From Cordia subcordata (taxonomy: Eukaryota > Streptophyta > Magnoliopsida > Boraginales > Cordiaceae), in assembly GCA_028554755.1 (NCBI GenBank), contig JAPTOF010000014.1:4278001-4342000 (forward strand): DNA of 64,000 nt, given 5' to 3'. The position numbers were made by a program, and so were the translations under genes. Shown piece after piece: positions 22,082-33,846 of this stretch (its first letter is position 1; each line of letters begins with the position of its first letter). The notes under the pieces were generated by a model. That model made no database searches. It was not told the DNA's origin and saw only the letters and a program-made list of their open reading frames with translations.

Positions 22082-22498
22082 GGCCATAATCCCTAAATTT
22101 GCTTCCACCATCCTTTTTCTTAAAAACATTACACCTACATTTTGACCTTGAACACTTAGTTTAGTGATATGGTTTTTAGCATCCTTACATTTGGACATCT
22201 CGTTTTAGTTTGAATTGGTTTTATCCGTAGTTTTAGCCTTAGTTCTAATTGTTTTGATGATCATCTCTCTCTTTTGAATCGAAAAATGTCTTTTCCCAAT
22301 TCTATTTGTTTTGATGATGTCAAAGAAGGAGAAGAGTATGGAATATGTGATAAATATGTGATGCTATGTTTTGCTACATATGCGATGAATGATGTTGTGT
22401 TTTGTCATACGATGGAAGTTGGATATTTTGTGAATGAGATATGCTTAATTAATTTGACAAAATTGCTTATTAGATGTGCATAAATTGAGGGAGAGTGG
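22082..22498 (+). other. 3' untranslated part of the SIRE-type element, left of the Athila insertion
   Basis: No gene is supported. A frame at 22274 (MNRKMSFPNS) is not recognised. It ends in TTGAGGGAGAGTGG at the Athila border; purine-rich TTGAGGGGGAG also occurs right of the insertion (33786). Confidence 0.5.
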
Positions 22499-24362
22499 TG
22501 TCATATTTTCGAGTGCAAGCTCTAAAGACCCGCAATTGCACGGATCAGTGTAGTAGAGTGTGTGCGAGAACGGGTGTCAAACTACAGGGAAGCTAGTTAG
22601 TAAAGTGGATTCTATGCTCGTGTGTCCTAAAGGTGCCGAAAAGAAAGCCTACACTAAGCATATTTTTGGAATTTTGGATTAACGGGAGCTTGAGAGTAAG
22701 AAAATAAAACTACACTATAAGAATGGAAAGTGGGGAAACAAGTAATCTGGAGGGAACTAACAAATGCAAAGGTGCTAGAGTGACTTTGACTTGTGAATGG
22801 GTGATTCTATACTCAGATGCTATGGGATTAAAGGATGATGACTTACTATGGTGATTGCTCTTAGCTAGGTTGCTAATTAGTGTCATAATTTCCCTCTAGA
22901 ACTCGGTGTGCGTCCGTCCTTAGGCGGCGCCTGTTAGAGCTACGGCGTGATCCTTATGACCTAGGACCTTAAGAGTGACTAACTAGCTTTCTAGGTTACT
23001 TAGAATGAACCTACCCTTGTACCTAAACCATTGGCTAAATTTAAAGCCAAGACCTAGTGTCGCTAGGATCGACTAAACCTATCCGGAACTTGTTGGCTAG
23101 ATTAAAAGCCAAAGGAGACTCAACCTAGGCTAGCCCTAAATTACGTGCCATTAATCTAAGGTCACTACAGCAGAATTCGACTTTGTTAGCACATTCATAC
23201 ATGTTCTAGGCCAGGGTGTCCACGAATAGCAAGATCTATTCGGCTACCAAATATCGTCATGCGTGGATTACACAATTAAAATTAATTAAGAACCAACATG
23301 TATGCGTTATTGAAGTCATATTCACTACTAGGTATGCAAACATACATGTAGACATGAATATAAGCATTGCCCACTTCATAGCATCCATATATAAACACAT
23401 AGACATGATTATAGTTTGGATTAGATGTGTTTAGTAACAAATAGACTTCATTTATACACATGCTACTCATTTAGGCATTTTATCAAGCACTTAGACATCA
23501 ACGAGAAAATAACCATTTGAACAAGAAAATCAAAACACGTATATATTAAGCCCTCAAATCCCATCTCACAAAAGTATATATTTAACCCATTACACAAGCT
23601 AAATCACCCTACACAAATCTAGTCAATCATGATAGAAAATAGAATAAAAGAGAGATTATGAAGCTTCCCGTTCATTCTAGCTAGTCTTGTACATAGCTTT
23701 TGAGCAAATTTGAATTCAAATGTTTGAAACCCTCCAAATCAACTTGATTCAAGGTAGTAAATGTGTGAAAGAGTATGTGTGAGATGGGTGGAAACTAGGG
23801 TTAAGTGTGTGAGATTTTTTGTGTGAAGTGTGTGTGTTGGGTTTCCAATCTCTCTCTGTAAAATTTGGGCTCTATTTATAATTTTCAGCGCACTGCTGGT
23901 CGACCTAGCCAGTCGACCGGCCCTGGAGGGGTAATTTACTAGATTTTTCTGGTAGATCTTTGGAGTGGTCGATCGACTGGCTTTGAAGGAAAGACTCGAC
24001 CAGCATTTTTTGGTTGCTTTTTGGAGCGGTCAGTCGATCGACTTTCTTTCTAGGTCGTCTGGCTGACTTTTCTTCCTCCATTCTTAGTCTTTTCGGCCTC
24101 CGATTTTCTACCCTCAAACCGTGCATCTTCCATCTTCATCACCCACCAATGTTCACACTTCATTTCAACCATATGGGTCACCTAAGGCACAAAATTAAGC
24201 ATTTAGTATAGCATTTGAATTAGAAACTCAACTATGTACATTTGCTTACTCTTAAGCCTAACTCTACTATATGTACTATACTAATATGTCTTCTAAGGCT
24301 CAGAACACCTCTTAAACCTAGGCAATTAACAACATATACGTACACAAAAACATAACACATCA
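22499..24362 (-). repeat. Athila-like 3' LTR
   Basis: It is colinear with 31879-33722 (for example GAGTGCAAGCTCTAAAGAC at both left ends), with scattered substitutions and small indels. It contains several GTCGACC/TCGATCGA-type palindromes at 23890-24050. Confidence 0.85.
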
Positions 24363-24375
24363 ACACCCCCAAACC
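24363..24375 (-). other. Polypurine tract of the Athila-like element
   Basis: On the minus strand GGTTTGGGGGTGT immediately precedes the 3' LTR. It would prime second-strand synthesis. A second similar tract with matching flank lies at about 25256-25272. Confidence 0.7.
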
Positions 24376-25888
24376 TTCTCCTTACTTGTCCCAAAGCAAG
24401 CCCAATCTTAAGTTTATTTCTAAAGTTGATGCAAAGGGTTACCTAAGGGATTGGCTTGCTATCAAAGTGAGTCTAAGAAGCATGAAGGGGGCATTCCTAT
24501 TGTGAAGAGATCTTCAAGTCTCTTTGGATCTTCCCTCTACTCATAAGGGGCATCGTTCCTTGTCGGAATTTGCCGAGTAGCCAATGCACCACAAGCCTAG
24601 GATTCTAACTCACACACTCAAGATGTTGATATTTTGTGTCCCCTCAACTCACATGGCCTCCCCAACATGCACAAAGCCTCAAGGACACGATGAGAGAATA
24701 TACAAATGTAATGGGTAATAAAAGACTTATTCACATGTGTACAAAGATAATAACATGTGCTAAGTTGACATTGTGTCACTTATGCACTTATTAACAAAAC
24801 TTTTTGGTACCTTTGTTTTTTTCTTCTTTTTCAAAATTTTTTTATATATTTTTACACCTTTTGCCTTTTTCAATTTTTTTTGGATTTTCATGCTTTGCAT
24901 TGTATTTACACAAAAAGAAAAGAAAAAGAAAGGCTTTGGCACATTAGAAAGAACCAATCAAGGAAGGGGCACTCATATCAACAACTTTTTTTCAACACTC
25001 TTTCCTACCAAGCTATGGGGTGGCTACAAGGGTCATTCTTCAAGGTCCTCACTCCCCACAACTTCCAAGGGCATTTTTCCGAGACCTAATTTTCAATCCA
25101 CTTTATTTACTGCCCACAATGCAACTCATATTCACCAATCAATTGAGTCAACCACAATAGCCAACACAACGATCAACCAAGAAATAAACACTTTACATAC
25201 ATCAAAGTCGAAAATTTTTCACCATTCTAAGAAAACATAAAAAGAATAAAACCAAACCCCCATACCCCCAAACCTAAACTTTACTTGTCCTCACGCAAAT
25301 AAAACAAAGCACATAAACAAGGAAATTGGCATTACAAAGTAAGTAAGGGTGGTGGGGATGGGGTAGAAACATGGAGAACAAATGGAGAAAAGATTGATAC
25401 AACCTTGTATTGTTTTCAAAGCTCTCCATGCCAATGATAAATCACCATACTACTAACCTTGTAACTCACAATTCACAAATACTCACAACGAAAACAAGGT
25501 TAGTAGCATTGCCTATGAATGCCTACATTGGCATATGCAATAAATAGCAATGGTGTATCTTAATGGACAAAGGATCGGGATTCAACACTTTGGTGTATGT
25601 GCAAGAAAGATAAAAGAAAGAAAAATGAAATAAGTGCAAAATTGCAAAATTGAACCTAGGTTGTCTCCTAGTCGTGCTAACTACTATGCCGTTAGCCAGG
25701 CGAACACCAACTTATCTTCAACTTCCATATATGGGATCCTGAAGCATTAAAACTTCCAGACGAGCCATGCTCAGATCATATGCATGCTTCAGACGTTGCC
25801 TGTTCACCGTCATCTCTCGGCCATTCTTCAAGTCCTTGATCTTGATCGCTCCGTAAGGGTAGGCAACCAACATTTCATACGGACCATC
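24376..25888 (-). other. Non-coding 3' region of the Athila-like element
   Basis: No open frame of the size of an envelope-like gene is present. It holds T-rich low-complexity sequence (24800-24890 in plus orientation) and, at about 25256-25295, a second copy of the polypurine tract with its neighbour (minus strand: GACAAGTAAAG before the G-run). Confidence 0.6.
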
Positions 25889-27067
25889 CTATCTTGACTT
25901 GAGCTTACGTGGAAAGAGCTTCAAATGTGAGTTAAACAACCAAACTTTATCGAAAGGAGAGAATGATTTCTTTAGAATATGTTTATCATGAATTCTCTTC
26001 ATTCTATCCTTATAAAGCTTGGCGTTCTCATACGCATCAAATCTAAGCTCCTCTAACTCCACTAGGTCAAGCTTTCTCTTCTCACTCGTTTTTGCTAAAT
26101 CAAAGTTTAGGGCTTTAATTACCCAATAAGCCCTTTGCTCAAGTTCTACCAGCAAGTGACAAGCTTTCCCATAAACCAATTTATACGGAGACATACCAAT
26201 AGGAGTCTTAAAGGCAGTACGATAGGCCCGCAAAGCATCATTTAGCCTAATAGACCAATCTCTCTTATTAGGCCTAACCGTTTTCTCCAAAATGTGCTTG
26301 ATCTCCCTATTGGACACCTCTACTTGTCCACTAGTTTGCGGGTGGTAAGGAATAACTACCTTCTGGGTGACTGAATATCTTCTCAACAAGGCCTCTAAAG
26401 TTCTATGGCGAAAATGCAATCCCCCATCATTAATCAAAACCTTAGGGACTCTAAATCTAGAGAAAATGTTTTCCTTAATGAGCTTCACGACTACCCTATG
26501 GTCATTAATGCATGTAGGAATAGCTTTGAACCATTTGGACACATAATCAACGACCACCAAAACGTATTGGTACCCAAAGGAAGGTGGAAATGGACCCATG
26601 AAATCTATACCCCAAACATCAAATAACTCACATGGAAGAATAGGGGATAAAGGCATCATGTTTTTCCTAAAGATAGACCCAGATTGTTGACATTCAACGC
26701 ACTTTTTGCAATACTCTTGGGCATCCCTAAAGAGAGTGGGCCAAAATAATCCATATTGCAAGACCTTTGCGACAGTCTTCTTTCCACTAAAGTGACCTCC
26801 ACATCCCTCATCGTGACACATGCTCAATATACTCTCAAACTCGTCCTCGGGCACATACCAGCAAATCAGTTGATCCGCACACACCTTGAAAAGATAGGGA
26901 TCCTCCAAAATAAAATGTCGAACTTGTGCTGTGAACCTATCTCTCTCTCTCTCTTTCTCTCTCTCTCTGTCTCTCTCTCTCTTTTCCCAATAAGAAGGAA
27001 AACACCTTGCGGCAAGATAATTGATAATGTGATCAAACCATGGTGTGTGATGAAAGACAGCAAACAA
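25889..27067 (-). pseudogene. gypsy integrase (open over 392 codons)
   Basis: This is the best-preserved gene of the element. The zinc finger has GGHFSGKKT and CKKCVECQQ (residues about 90-128). The core has WGIDFMGP (Asp155), INDGGLHF (Asp214; the usual Ser before it is Asn) and [11 protein letters not shown] (Glu250), with exactly 35 residues between the last two acids. [21 protein letters not shown] and a basic C-terminal part follow. Residues about 28-44 are an Arg/Glu repeat coded by a GA microsatellite (26938-26982) that the family lacks; it displaces the start of the finger. It is listed as a pseudogene because pol upstream is broken. Confidence 0.8.
26938..26982. repeat. CT/GA microsatellite inside the integrase frame
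   Basis: An interrupted CT run (GA on the coding strand) keeps the frame open and codes alternating Arg and Glu. Confidence 0.9.
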
Positions 27068-27129
27068 TTGCTCATCGAGAATGAATCACGAGAAGGGGAT
27101 GGATCACTAGAAGACTTACTAACAAAACA

Positions 27130-27667
27130 TGAAAGATGATCTGCAACTAAGTTTTCTCTACCTTTTTTATGCCAGTTCTCAACATCGAATTCTTGAAAAA
27201 AGGAGCAACCATCTAATCAAGTGGGGCTTAGATTCTTTCTTAGCTAACAAATACCTCAATACCATATGATTAATGTAGACAATCACTTTGGACCCTAAGA
27301 TGTACAACCTAAACTTGTCAAGGAATAAGACAACTGTTATAAGCTCTTTTTCTGTGGTTGTATAGTTCTTTTGAGCTTAATCAAGAGTCTTACTAGCATA
27401 GTACATTACATGGGGCAACTTATCTCACCATTAACCTAAAACAGTTTCTATTGCATAATCAGATGCGTCCCACATAACCTCAAATAGAAGACTGTAGTCA
27501 GGTGGCTGAATAATCAGAGACGTAGACAATAAGGATTTAAGCCTATTAAAAGCTCTAACGCACTCATCATCAAACTCATAGGGAACATCTTGTGCTAGGA
27601 GCTTGGACAAGGGTCGCGCTATATGACTAAAATCCTTAATGAACCTACGGTAGAATCCTGCATACAC
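27130..27667 (-). pseudogene. gypsy RNase H pseudogene
   Basis: The first part (27667-27431) has FYRRFIKDFSHIARPLSKLL and WDASDYAIETVLG with the first catalytic Asp; the family has a Gly/Ala-rich AVGAVLGQ here. After a stop, reading continues to about 27130 with [19 protein letters not shown] (the Glu), [16 protein letters not shown] and RWLLLFQEFDVE, ending at NLVADHLSC. It removes the RNA strand during reverse transcription. It contains several stops. Confidence 0.7.
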
Positions 27668-27714
27668 CTAGGGATGGGAAACTTCTCAATCAATTATATC
27701 TTAGCTGGGTCAAC

Positions 27715-28365
27715 TTAAATGCCACTAGATAAGACAACATGACCCAACACTATCCCTCGTTGCACCATGAAATAGGATTTCTCCCAACTCAACACTAGAT
27801 TCTTCTCCACATATCGGTCTAAGACTAAAGAGAGGTAACTCAAGCACTCATCAAAACTATCTCCGAAGACTAAGAAATCATCCATAAATATCTCTAAATG
27901 CCTCTCAATCATATCACTAAAAATGGCCATCATATACCTCTGAAAAGTTGCTGGGGCATTGCATAGACCAAAGGGCATCCTCTTATAGCCAAAAGTACCA
28001 TAGGAATAAGTAAATGTAGTCTTTTCCTGGTCCTCAGGAAACACGGGGATCTGATTATGCCCAAAACTGCCATCTAGAAAGTAATAATAGCTATGCCTAG
28101 CTACTTTATCTAAAATCTGATCTAGAAAAGGCAACAGGAAATGATCCTTCCTAGTTTTGAAGTTGAGCTTTCTATAACCAATACAAACTCTCCACCCCGT
28201 GGGAGTAAGTGCAGGGATAAGCTCTTCTCTCTCATTCTCCACAACCGCGATCCCAGACTTCTTAGGGACAACTTGGACTGGGCTAACCCACTCATTAGCG
28301 GAGATCGGATAAATAATGCCTATATCTAAAAGCTTAATGATCTCTTTTTTAACTACTTCGCTCAT
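27715..28365 (-). pseudogene. gypsy reverse transcriptase (open core, 216 codons)
   Basis: Motifs in order: IYPISANEWVSPVQVVPKK, TGWRVCIGYRKLN, YYYFLDGSFGHNQIP, FGYKRMPFGLCNAPATFQR (residues about 125-143), FMDDFLVFGDSF (catalytic Asp pair at residues 162-163), and VLGHVV. FMDD in place of YxDD is usual for Athila/Tat RTs. The open frame starts mid-domain at a Met, and the true N-terminal part lies upstream (28384-28677) beyond a stop. It copies element RNA into DNA. Confidence 0.8.
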
Positions 28366-28383
28366 GTGTGGGTTTAGCCTCCT

Positions 28384-28677
28384 TTACATCTCCCTAGAAG
28401 AAATGGGTCTATCCTCAAGGTAAATACGATACATGCAAACCAACAGGTCTATGCCTCTCAAATCATCAATTTTCCACCCTATAGCCTTCCTATGTTTCCT
28501 AAGAACCTCTAAAAGACGCTTCTCATGCTTACTAGAAAGATCGAAAGTTATGATAACCAGAAGAGTCTCACTAGGGCCTAGGAAAGCATACTTCAAATGA
28601 TCGGAAAGGGGTTTGAGCTCTAAAGATAGGCTAGGCTCAACGCCTCTCCTCTCACAGTCGAAGGCTCCACAACACAT
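28384..28677 (-). pseudogene. gypsy pol, protease-RT linker
   Basis: Contains LELKPLSDHLKYAFLGPSET, VLRKHRKAIGWKIDDLRGI and CMYRIYLEDRPISSRE, the usual sequence just ahead of the RT core in Athila-like pol. A TGA/TAG break separates it from the RT open frame at 28365. Confidence 0.7.
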
Positions 28678-28785
28678 TGGAGAGCTTTTAGACCCCGCCC
28701 TAAAATGCCCATTCCCTTAGAGTTCCAAAGCGATCCTTATTCTCACCGCAGCCTTCTTAAGCTGAAAGAAAGCTAGGCAAGAATC

Positions 28786-29526
28786 TTATGGTAGTATGAA
28801 GGGAAAGAAGGGGGACTCAACCTCAACATCATCAATGGAGGCGTTACTAGAATCAAGTCTAGAAGGAACAATCTCAAGTGACTTATCAATCAAAAGGCTC
28901 TCAATCAAAGAAGTAGAAGCTACACATTTTCGCTTTAAGGTCTCTAAATCAAAGCTAGACAACAATTCCTCAAATTTCCTCAATTTTTCTCTATTGGTCA
29001 TAGTTCTCTCTATAAAGTCCTCGACACAAGAATCAATGACATTAACTCTAAAGCACTCTTCTCCATCTTCTCCTCCTATACTAGCCCTATTCACCGTTTC
29101 GGCAACCTTTATAGAGGACCTCAAATTCCCAAATTTCATCTCTAATAACCCCGACCTACAATGAATGATGGCATCTGCGGTGGCAAGAAAGGGGCGACCT
29201 AGTAGAATGGGTGTAGAATGTCTAAAGTCATGTCCCGAATCCATATCTAACACTATAAAGTCAACAGGGTACGCGAACTCATCTACCTGGACCATAAAAT
29301 CCTCTATCACACCCATAGATCTATGCTCAGACCTATTAGCTAGCTGAAAAGTAACATTTGTAGGGGACAACTCACGTAGACCTAGCTGCTGATAGACGGA
29401 GTAGGGAATGAGATTCACACTAGACCCTAAATCTAATAAGGCGTGATCTATCTGAGTCTCATGAAGCCTACAAGGAATACTGAAAGCGTCGGGGTCACTC
29501 ATCTTGGCGAGAGGCCCGATGTGCAA
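28786..29526 (-). pseudogene. gypsy aspartic protease region
   Basis: 246 codons open with MSDPDAFSIPCRL. The active site is ALLDLGSSVNLIPYSVYQQL at about residues 30-49; LDLGSSVN replaces the D-S/T-G motif in the manner of Athila elements (DLGASIN). SMGVIEDFMVQVDEF, DFIVLDMD and PILLGRPFLATADAIIHC follow. The protease would process the polyprotein. The start codon is arbitrary, since gag and protease are one polyprotein in this lineage. Confidence 0.75.
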
Positions 29527-31612
29527 ATATTACTCACTTTCTCTAGCCTCCCCTTCTTAGGAATGTTCGATGATCTACGCTTCCTTATACAAAGGTCCTT
29601 AAAGAACTTAGAATAGAAGGGAATGGAAAGGATCGCATCTATCAAAGGAAGATTAAACTTAAGGTCTTTAAGATGCTCTAAGACCTTGAAAAACCTAGAA
29701 TCCTCACTAGGTATGGGCCTCTCTAAAGTGGATAGGAAGGGAACTCTAGGTTCAACACCTCTAGACATATGGGAATCATCAATAGGCTCCTTTCCCTCCT
29801 GATGAGGGCGGGAAGTACTACTCTCTCCATGGTCTCTAATAGGCTTAACTCTCTGTACAGGACCTTCTTTAGAATCGCTCTCAACAGGGCTACTATGTAG
29901 TGCCTTAGAGTCGAAAGGGCCACTAAATGTAGGCACTGCAAAGTCAACTCCTACTCTATTATCCACTATCCTATTGCTCCTAAGAGTGGTGACGGCCTTA
30001 GCCTGGGCCTGAAGGGGATAAGTAGTATTGGTGGAGGAACAAGACTGGACTTTAGGGTTTACCTCTGATTGAGAAGGCAATTTTCGAAGGTCTCTAGCGC
30101 TCAACTGACTAGTAATTTGTCCTAACTGTGCCTAAAACCTAGCCATTTGCTACCTATTTTCTGCTAATTCTTGCTGCTGGTTTTGAATAATCTACATTAT
30201 CTTCATCAAGTCATTACTAGGAGGCTGGCCACTAGAAGGAGCAGGTAAAGCCTGTGGTTGAGAAGCACTAGTGAGATAGGGCTGATTAAGATGGTAGAAA
30301 CCTAAGGAATATTGAGAACGGGGTCGCTGATGGGGTGGAGCTTGGGCATGTGAACTACACTCGTGCTAACCTTGTCTCTAAGAAAATTTTAGGTTGTCCC
30401 TCCAACCTAGATTGTATGTGTTTGAGTACGGATTGCACTCACGAGAATAACTTTGAGTGGCACACACTTGCTCCTTTATAAACTCGGGAAACTGGGATAC
30501 TAAAAGGCAAGGTACAGTCTCATGAGATGTTCGGAACACAATGCACAAACCTCAACAACTAAAAGGGCAGAGGAAGAACCTATGGAACTAGTCCTATGAC
30601 CATGAGATGAAAGAGATAATGAAATGAATTGATCTAACTTATTCGTTAAAGCCTTTACCTTAGTGGGTAAATCTAAAGAAACTCCAACCTCACTAACACT
30701 TTTCCTATTACCTCCCCGACAAGACATTTCCATATCAGAGTTTTGAAAAGAATTGTTAGCCATCAATTCCATTTTCTCCCATGCCTCAGTCGGTCTCAAA
30801 AGATAAAAGCCATTACCGGAGGTGGCGTTAACCATCATCCTATTTTGTTCATTTAAGCCACGAAAGAAGTATTGCAATAGGTTATAATTGTCGTACCCGT
30901 GGTGTAGACATTGTCTAAGAAGGTCTTTGAATCTCTCCCAAGCCTTGTGAAAGGATTCTAAGTCATGCTGGGAGAAAGTCATAATAGCAGTCCTAAGGTC
31001 AACCGTCTTGGCCATAGGATAAAATTTTTTAAAGAACTTAGATTAAAGCTCAGCCCATGTAGTAATGCAACCATTAGGTCAAGCATGTAACCAAGCCCTA
31101 GCCTTATCCTTAAGAGAAAAAGGAAACAATCTTAGACGTATGACCTCTTGGGAGACATTAGGGACATGGATGATGGAACTCATCTCAACAAAATTAATAA
31201 TATGCTCTAAAAAACTCTCGTTGCTTCTCCCGTAGAAGGAAGGAAGCATTGCCACCATATTATGCTTAATCTCAAAGTTCGTCTCCCTCAAACCCGGAAT
31301 TCGAATAGCCAAATTAGGCTCAAAGGCTTTGGGGAGAAAGAATTGCCTAAGAGTAGGTTCCTCATCTATGGGTGGGTCCGATCTAAGGGCTTCTTGTCTA
31401 AAATGATCTTGGGCTTGATGCCCATGGTGATCATAAGGTGGAACGGGATTCTTTGGGGCAATGGGAGGATTAGGAGGATGATTTGGATCGGCATCTCCTT
31501 AAGAATATCTCTTAAATTCCTAAAATGCCTTACAATCCTATCAGGTTCAGGATTAAAAGGAACTAGGGGATTTTTAAGGGATCTCCTACCAAGCATGCAC
31601 AAACTATCCTAA
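29499..31612 (-). pseudogene. Athila-like gag pseudogene
   Basis: The pieces, read leftward, are: N-terminus MCMLGRRSLKNP with PFNPEPDRIVRHFRNLRD (31602-31366); the capsid-like part with IRLRLFPFSLKDKARAWLHA (31312-31079); then, past stops near 31080-31050, TVDLRTAIMTFSQHDLES and AWERFKDLLRQCLHHG (31015-30500), which end the Retrotrans_gag domain; a CNPYSNTYNLGWRDN segment (about 30440-30390); and the C-terminal part with LPSQSEVNPK (30104-29499). The gene is split by at least three stops or frameshifts. The protein would form the particle. Confidence 0.75.
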
Positions 31613-31851
31613 CTCCTACACTTCAACCCCCGAAAACTTCAACAATCCTACATCTACAGCAAATAAACCACAATCCTAGAAGGTCTACTAAAAATAAAAA
31701 CAAAAAAAAAATAGAGAGGCAAGTACCAAAGTAAGATAATATAACCAAGAAGCAAGGTAAGCAAAAACTAAACAAACTATAATGAAAAAGCAAGAAAAAC
31801 AAATAAAGTAACTACCAAAACACACAAACAGAGAATGCAAACCACCATGCC

Positions 31852-31870
31852 TTCCCAGCAACGGCACCAA
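31852..31870 (-). other. Primer binding site (Asp-tRNA type)
   Basis: On the minus strand TTGGTGCCGTTGCTGGGAA lies a few bases after the 5' LTR end. It resembles the TGGCGCCGTTGCCGGGGA site that Athila elements use with tRNA-Asp, with a few substitutions. Confidence 0.7.
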
Positions 31871-31878
31871 GAGCTTGG

Positions 31879-33722
31879 TGTCGTCTTTTTGAGTGCAAGC
31901 TCTAAAGACTTGCAAGCACAAACGGATTAATGTAGGAGATTGTGTGCAAGAACGGGTGTCAAACCACAGGGAAGCTAGTTGGTAGAGTGGATTCTGTGCT
32001 CGTGTGTCCTAAAAGTGCCGAAAAGAAAGCCTACACTAAGCATATTTTTAGAATTTTGGATTAATGGGAGCTCGAGAGTAAGAAAATAAAACTACACTAT
32101 GAGAATGGAAAGTAGGGAAACAAGCTAATCTAGAGGGAATTAACAAGTGTAAAGATGTTAGGGTGACTTTAACTTATGAATGGGTGATTCTATACTCAGA
32201 TGCTATGGGATAAGGATGATGGCTTACTATGGTGATTCCTCTTAGCTAGGTTGCTAATTAGTGTCATAATTTCCCCTAGGACTCGGTGCGGGTCCGTCCC
32301 TAAGTGGCGCCTCCTAGAGCTACAGCATGGTCCTTATGACCTAGAGCCTTAAGAGTGACTAACTAGCTCCTTAGGTGACTTAGAATGAACCTACCCTAGT
32401 ACTTAAACCATTGGCTAGATTTAAAGCCAAGACCTAGTGTCGCTAGGATCGGCTAAACCTATCCAGAAACCTATTGGCTAGATTAAAAGCCAAAGGAGAC
32501 TCAACCTAGGCTAGCCCTAAATTACGTGCCATTAATCTAAGGTAACTACATCGGAATTCGACTTTGTTAGCACATTCATACATGTTTTAGGCCAAGGTGT
32601 CCACGAATAACAGGATCTATTTGATTACCAAACATCGTCATGCTTGGATTACACTATTAGAATTGATTAAGAACCAAAATGTATGCGTTATTGAAGTCAT
32701 ATTCACTACTAGGTATGCAAACATACATATAGACATGAATATAAGCATTACCCACTTCATAGCATCCATATATAAACACAGACATGATTATAGTATGGAT
32801 TAGATGTGTTTAGTAACAAATAGACTTTAATTTATACACATGCTACTTATTTAGGCATTTTATCAAACACTTAGACATGAATGAGAAAATAACCATTTTG
32901 AACAAAAAAATCAAAACATGTATATATTAAGCCCTCAAATCCCATCTCACAAAAGTATATATTTAACCCATTACACAAGCTAAATCACCCTACACAAATC
33001 TAGTCAATCATGATAGAAAATAGGATAAAAGAGAGATTATGAAGCTTCCCTTTCATTCAGCTAGTCTTGTACAAAGCTTTTGAGCAAACTTGAATTCAAA
33101 TGTTTGAAACCCTCCAAATCAACTTGATTCAAGGTGATAAATGTGTGAGAGAGTATGTGTAAGATAGGTAGGAACTAGGGTTAAGTGTGTGAGATTTGTT
33201 TGTGTGAAGTGTCTGTGTTGGGTCTCCAATCTCTCTCTGCAAAATTCAGGCTCTATTTATAATTTTCAGCGTACTGCCAGTCGACCAGCTTTGGAGGGGT
33301 AGTTGATCAGCTTTTTCTGGTAGCTCTCTAGAGTGGCCGGTTGACCGGCTTGAAGAAGGGACTCGACCGGTAATTTTTGGTTGCTTTCTAGAGCGGCCGA
33401 TCGACCTAGTTGGTCGATTGGCTTTTCTTCTAGGTCATCCGGCTAACTTTTCTTTCTCCATTTTTTGTCTTTTTGGCTTCCGATTTTCTCCCCTCGACCC
33501 ATGCATCTTCCATCTTCATCACTATCAATGTCCACACTTCATTTCAGTCAGTACAAAATTAAGCATTTAGTATAGCATTTGACCTAGAAACTCAACTACA
33601 TTTGCTTACGCTCAAGCCTAACTCTAGTATATGTACTATACTAATGCATCTTCTAAGGCTCAGAACACCTCTTAAACATAGGCAATTAGCAACTTAAACA
33701 AATACAAAAACACAATACATCA
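31879..33722 (-). repeat. Athila-like 5' LTR
   Basis: It pairs with 22499-24362. It begins on the minus strand TGATGTATTG and ends GACGACA before the primer site. TCGACC-type palindromes are at 33275-33420. Confidence 0.85.
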
Positions 33723-33846
33723 GGGAGTTATGTCTACTTAATGCATATGAGCTTAATATGGTCATTTTCTTTTATATGTATATATTGAGGGGGAGTTACA
33801 AGCCTTTTAGTAAATAATAATTTGTTATCATCAAAAAGGGGGAGAT
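33723..33846 (+). other. 3' end of the SIRE-type internal region with polypurine tract
   Basis: Right-hand continuation of the copia element after the Athila insertion. AAAAAGGGGGAGA (33833-33845) directly precedes the 3' LTR and would prime the plus strand. TTGAGGGGGAG at about 33786 is a second, upstream G-tract. Confidence 0.75.

Larger units (their letters stand above)
22499..33722 (-). mobile_element. Athila-like Ty3/gypsy retrotransposon, 11.2 kb, minus strand
   Basis: It has LTRs of about 1.85 kb at 22499-24362 and 31879-33722 (TGTC at the left, CATCA at the right, in plus orientation). Next to the right LTR is an Asp-tRNA-type primer site, and next to the left LTR a purine tract on the minus strand. 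Read leftward, the genes are gag, protease, RT, RNase H, integrase, the gypsy order. LPSQSEVNPK, DLGSSVNLIP and FMDDF point to the Athila lineage. About 1.5 kb separates integrase from the 3' LTR, without a recognisable envelope-like gene. GGGAG occurs at 33723-33727 and at 22489-22493, 5 bases away from the left border, a possible but imperfect target duplication. Confidence 0.8.

Noticed and set aside
22489..22493. GGGAG as a definite target duplication of the Athila-like element
   Set aside because: At the left it is 5 bases away from the TGTC border, and the host sequence is G-rich purine tract, so a chance match is possible; kept only as a candidate.
24760..25240. Frames of up to 155 codons in the 3' region of the Athila-like element, considered as an envelope-like gene
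   Set aside because: The longest one is on the wrong strand and Phe/Lys-rich from T/A runs; no envelope-like order of signal, transmembrane segment and coiled coil.
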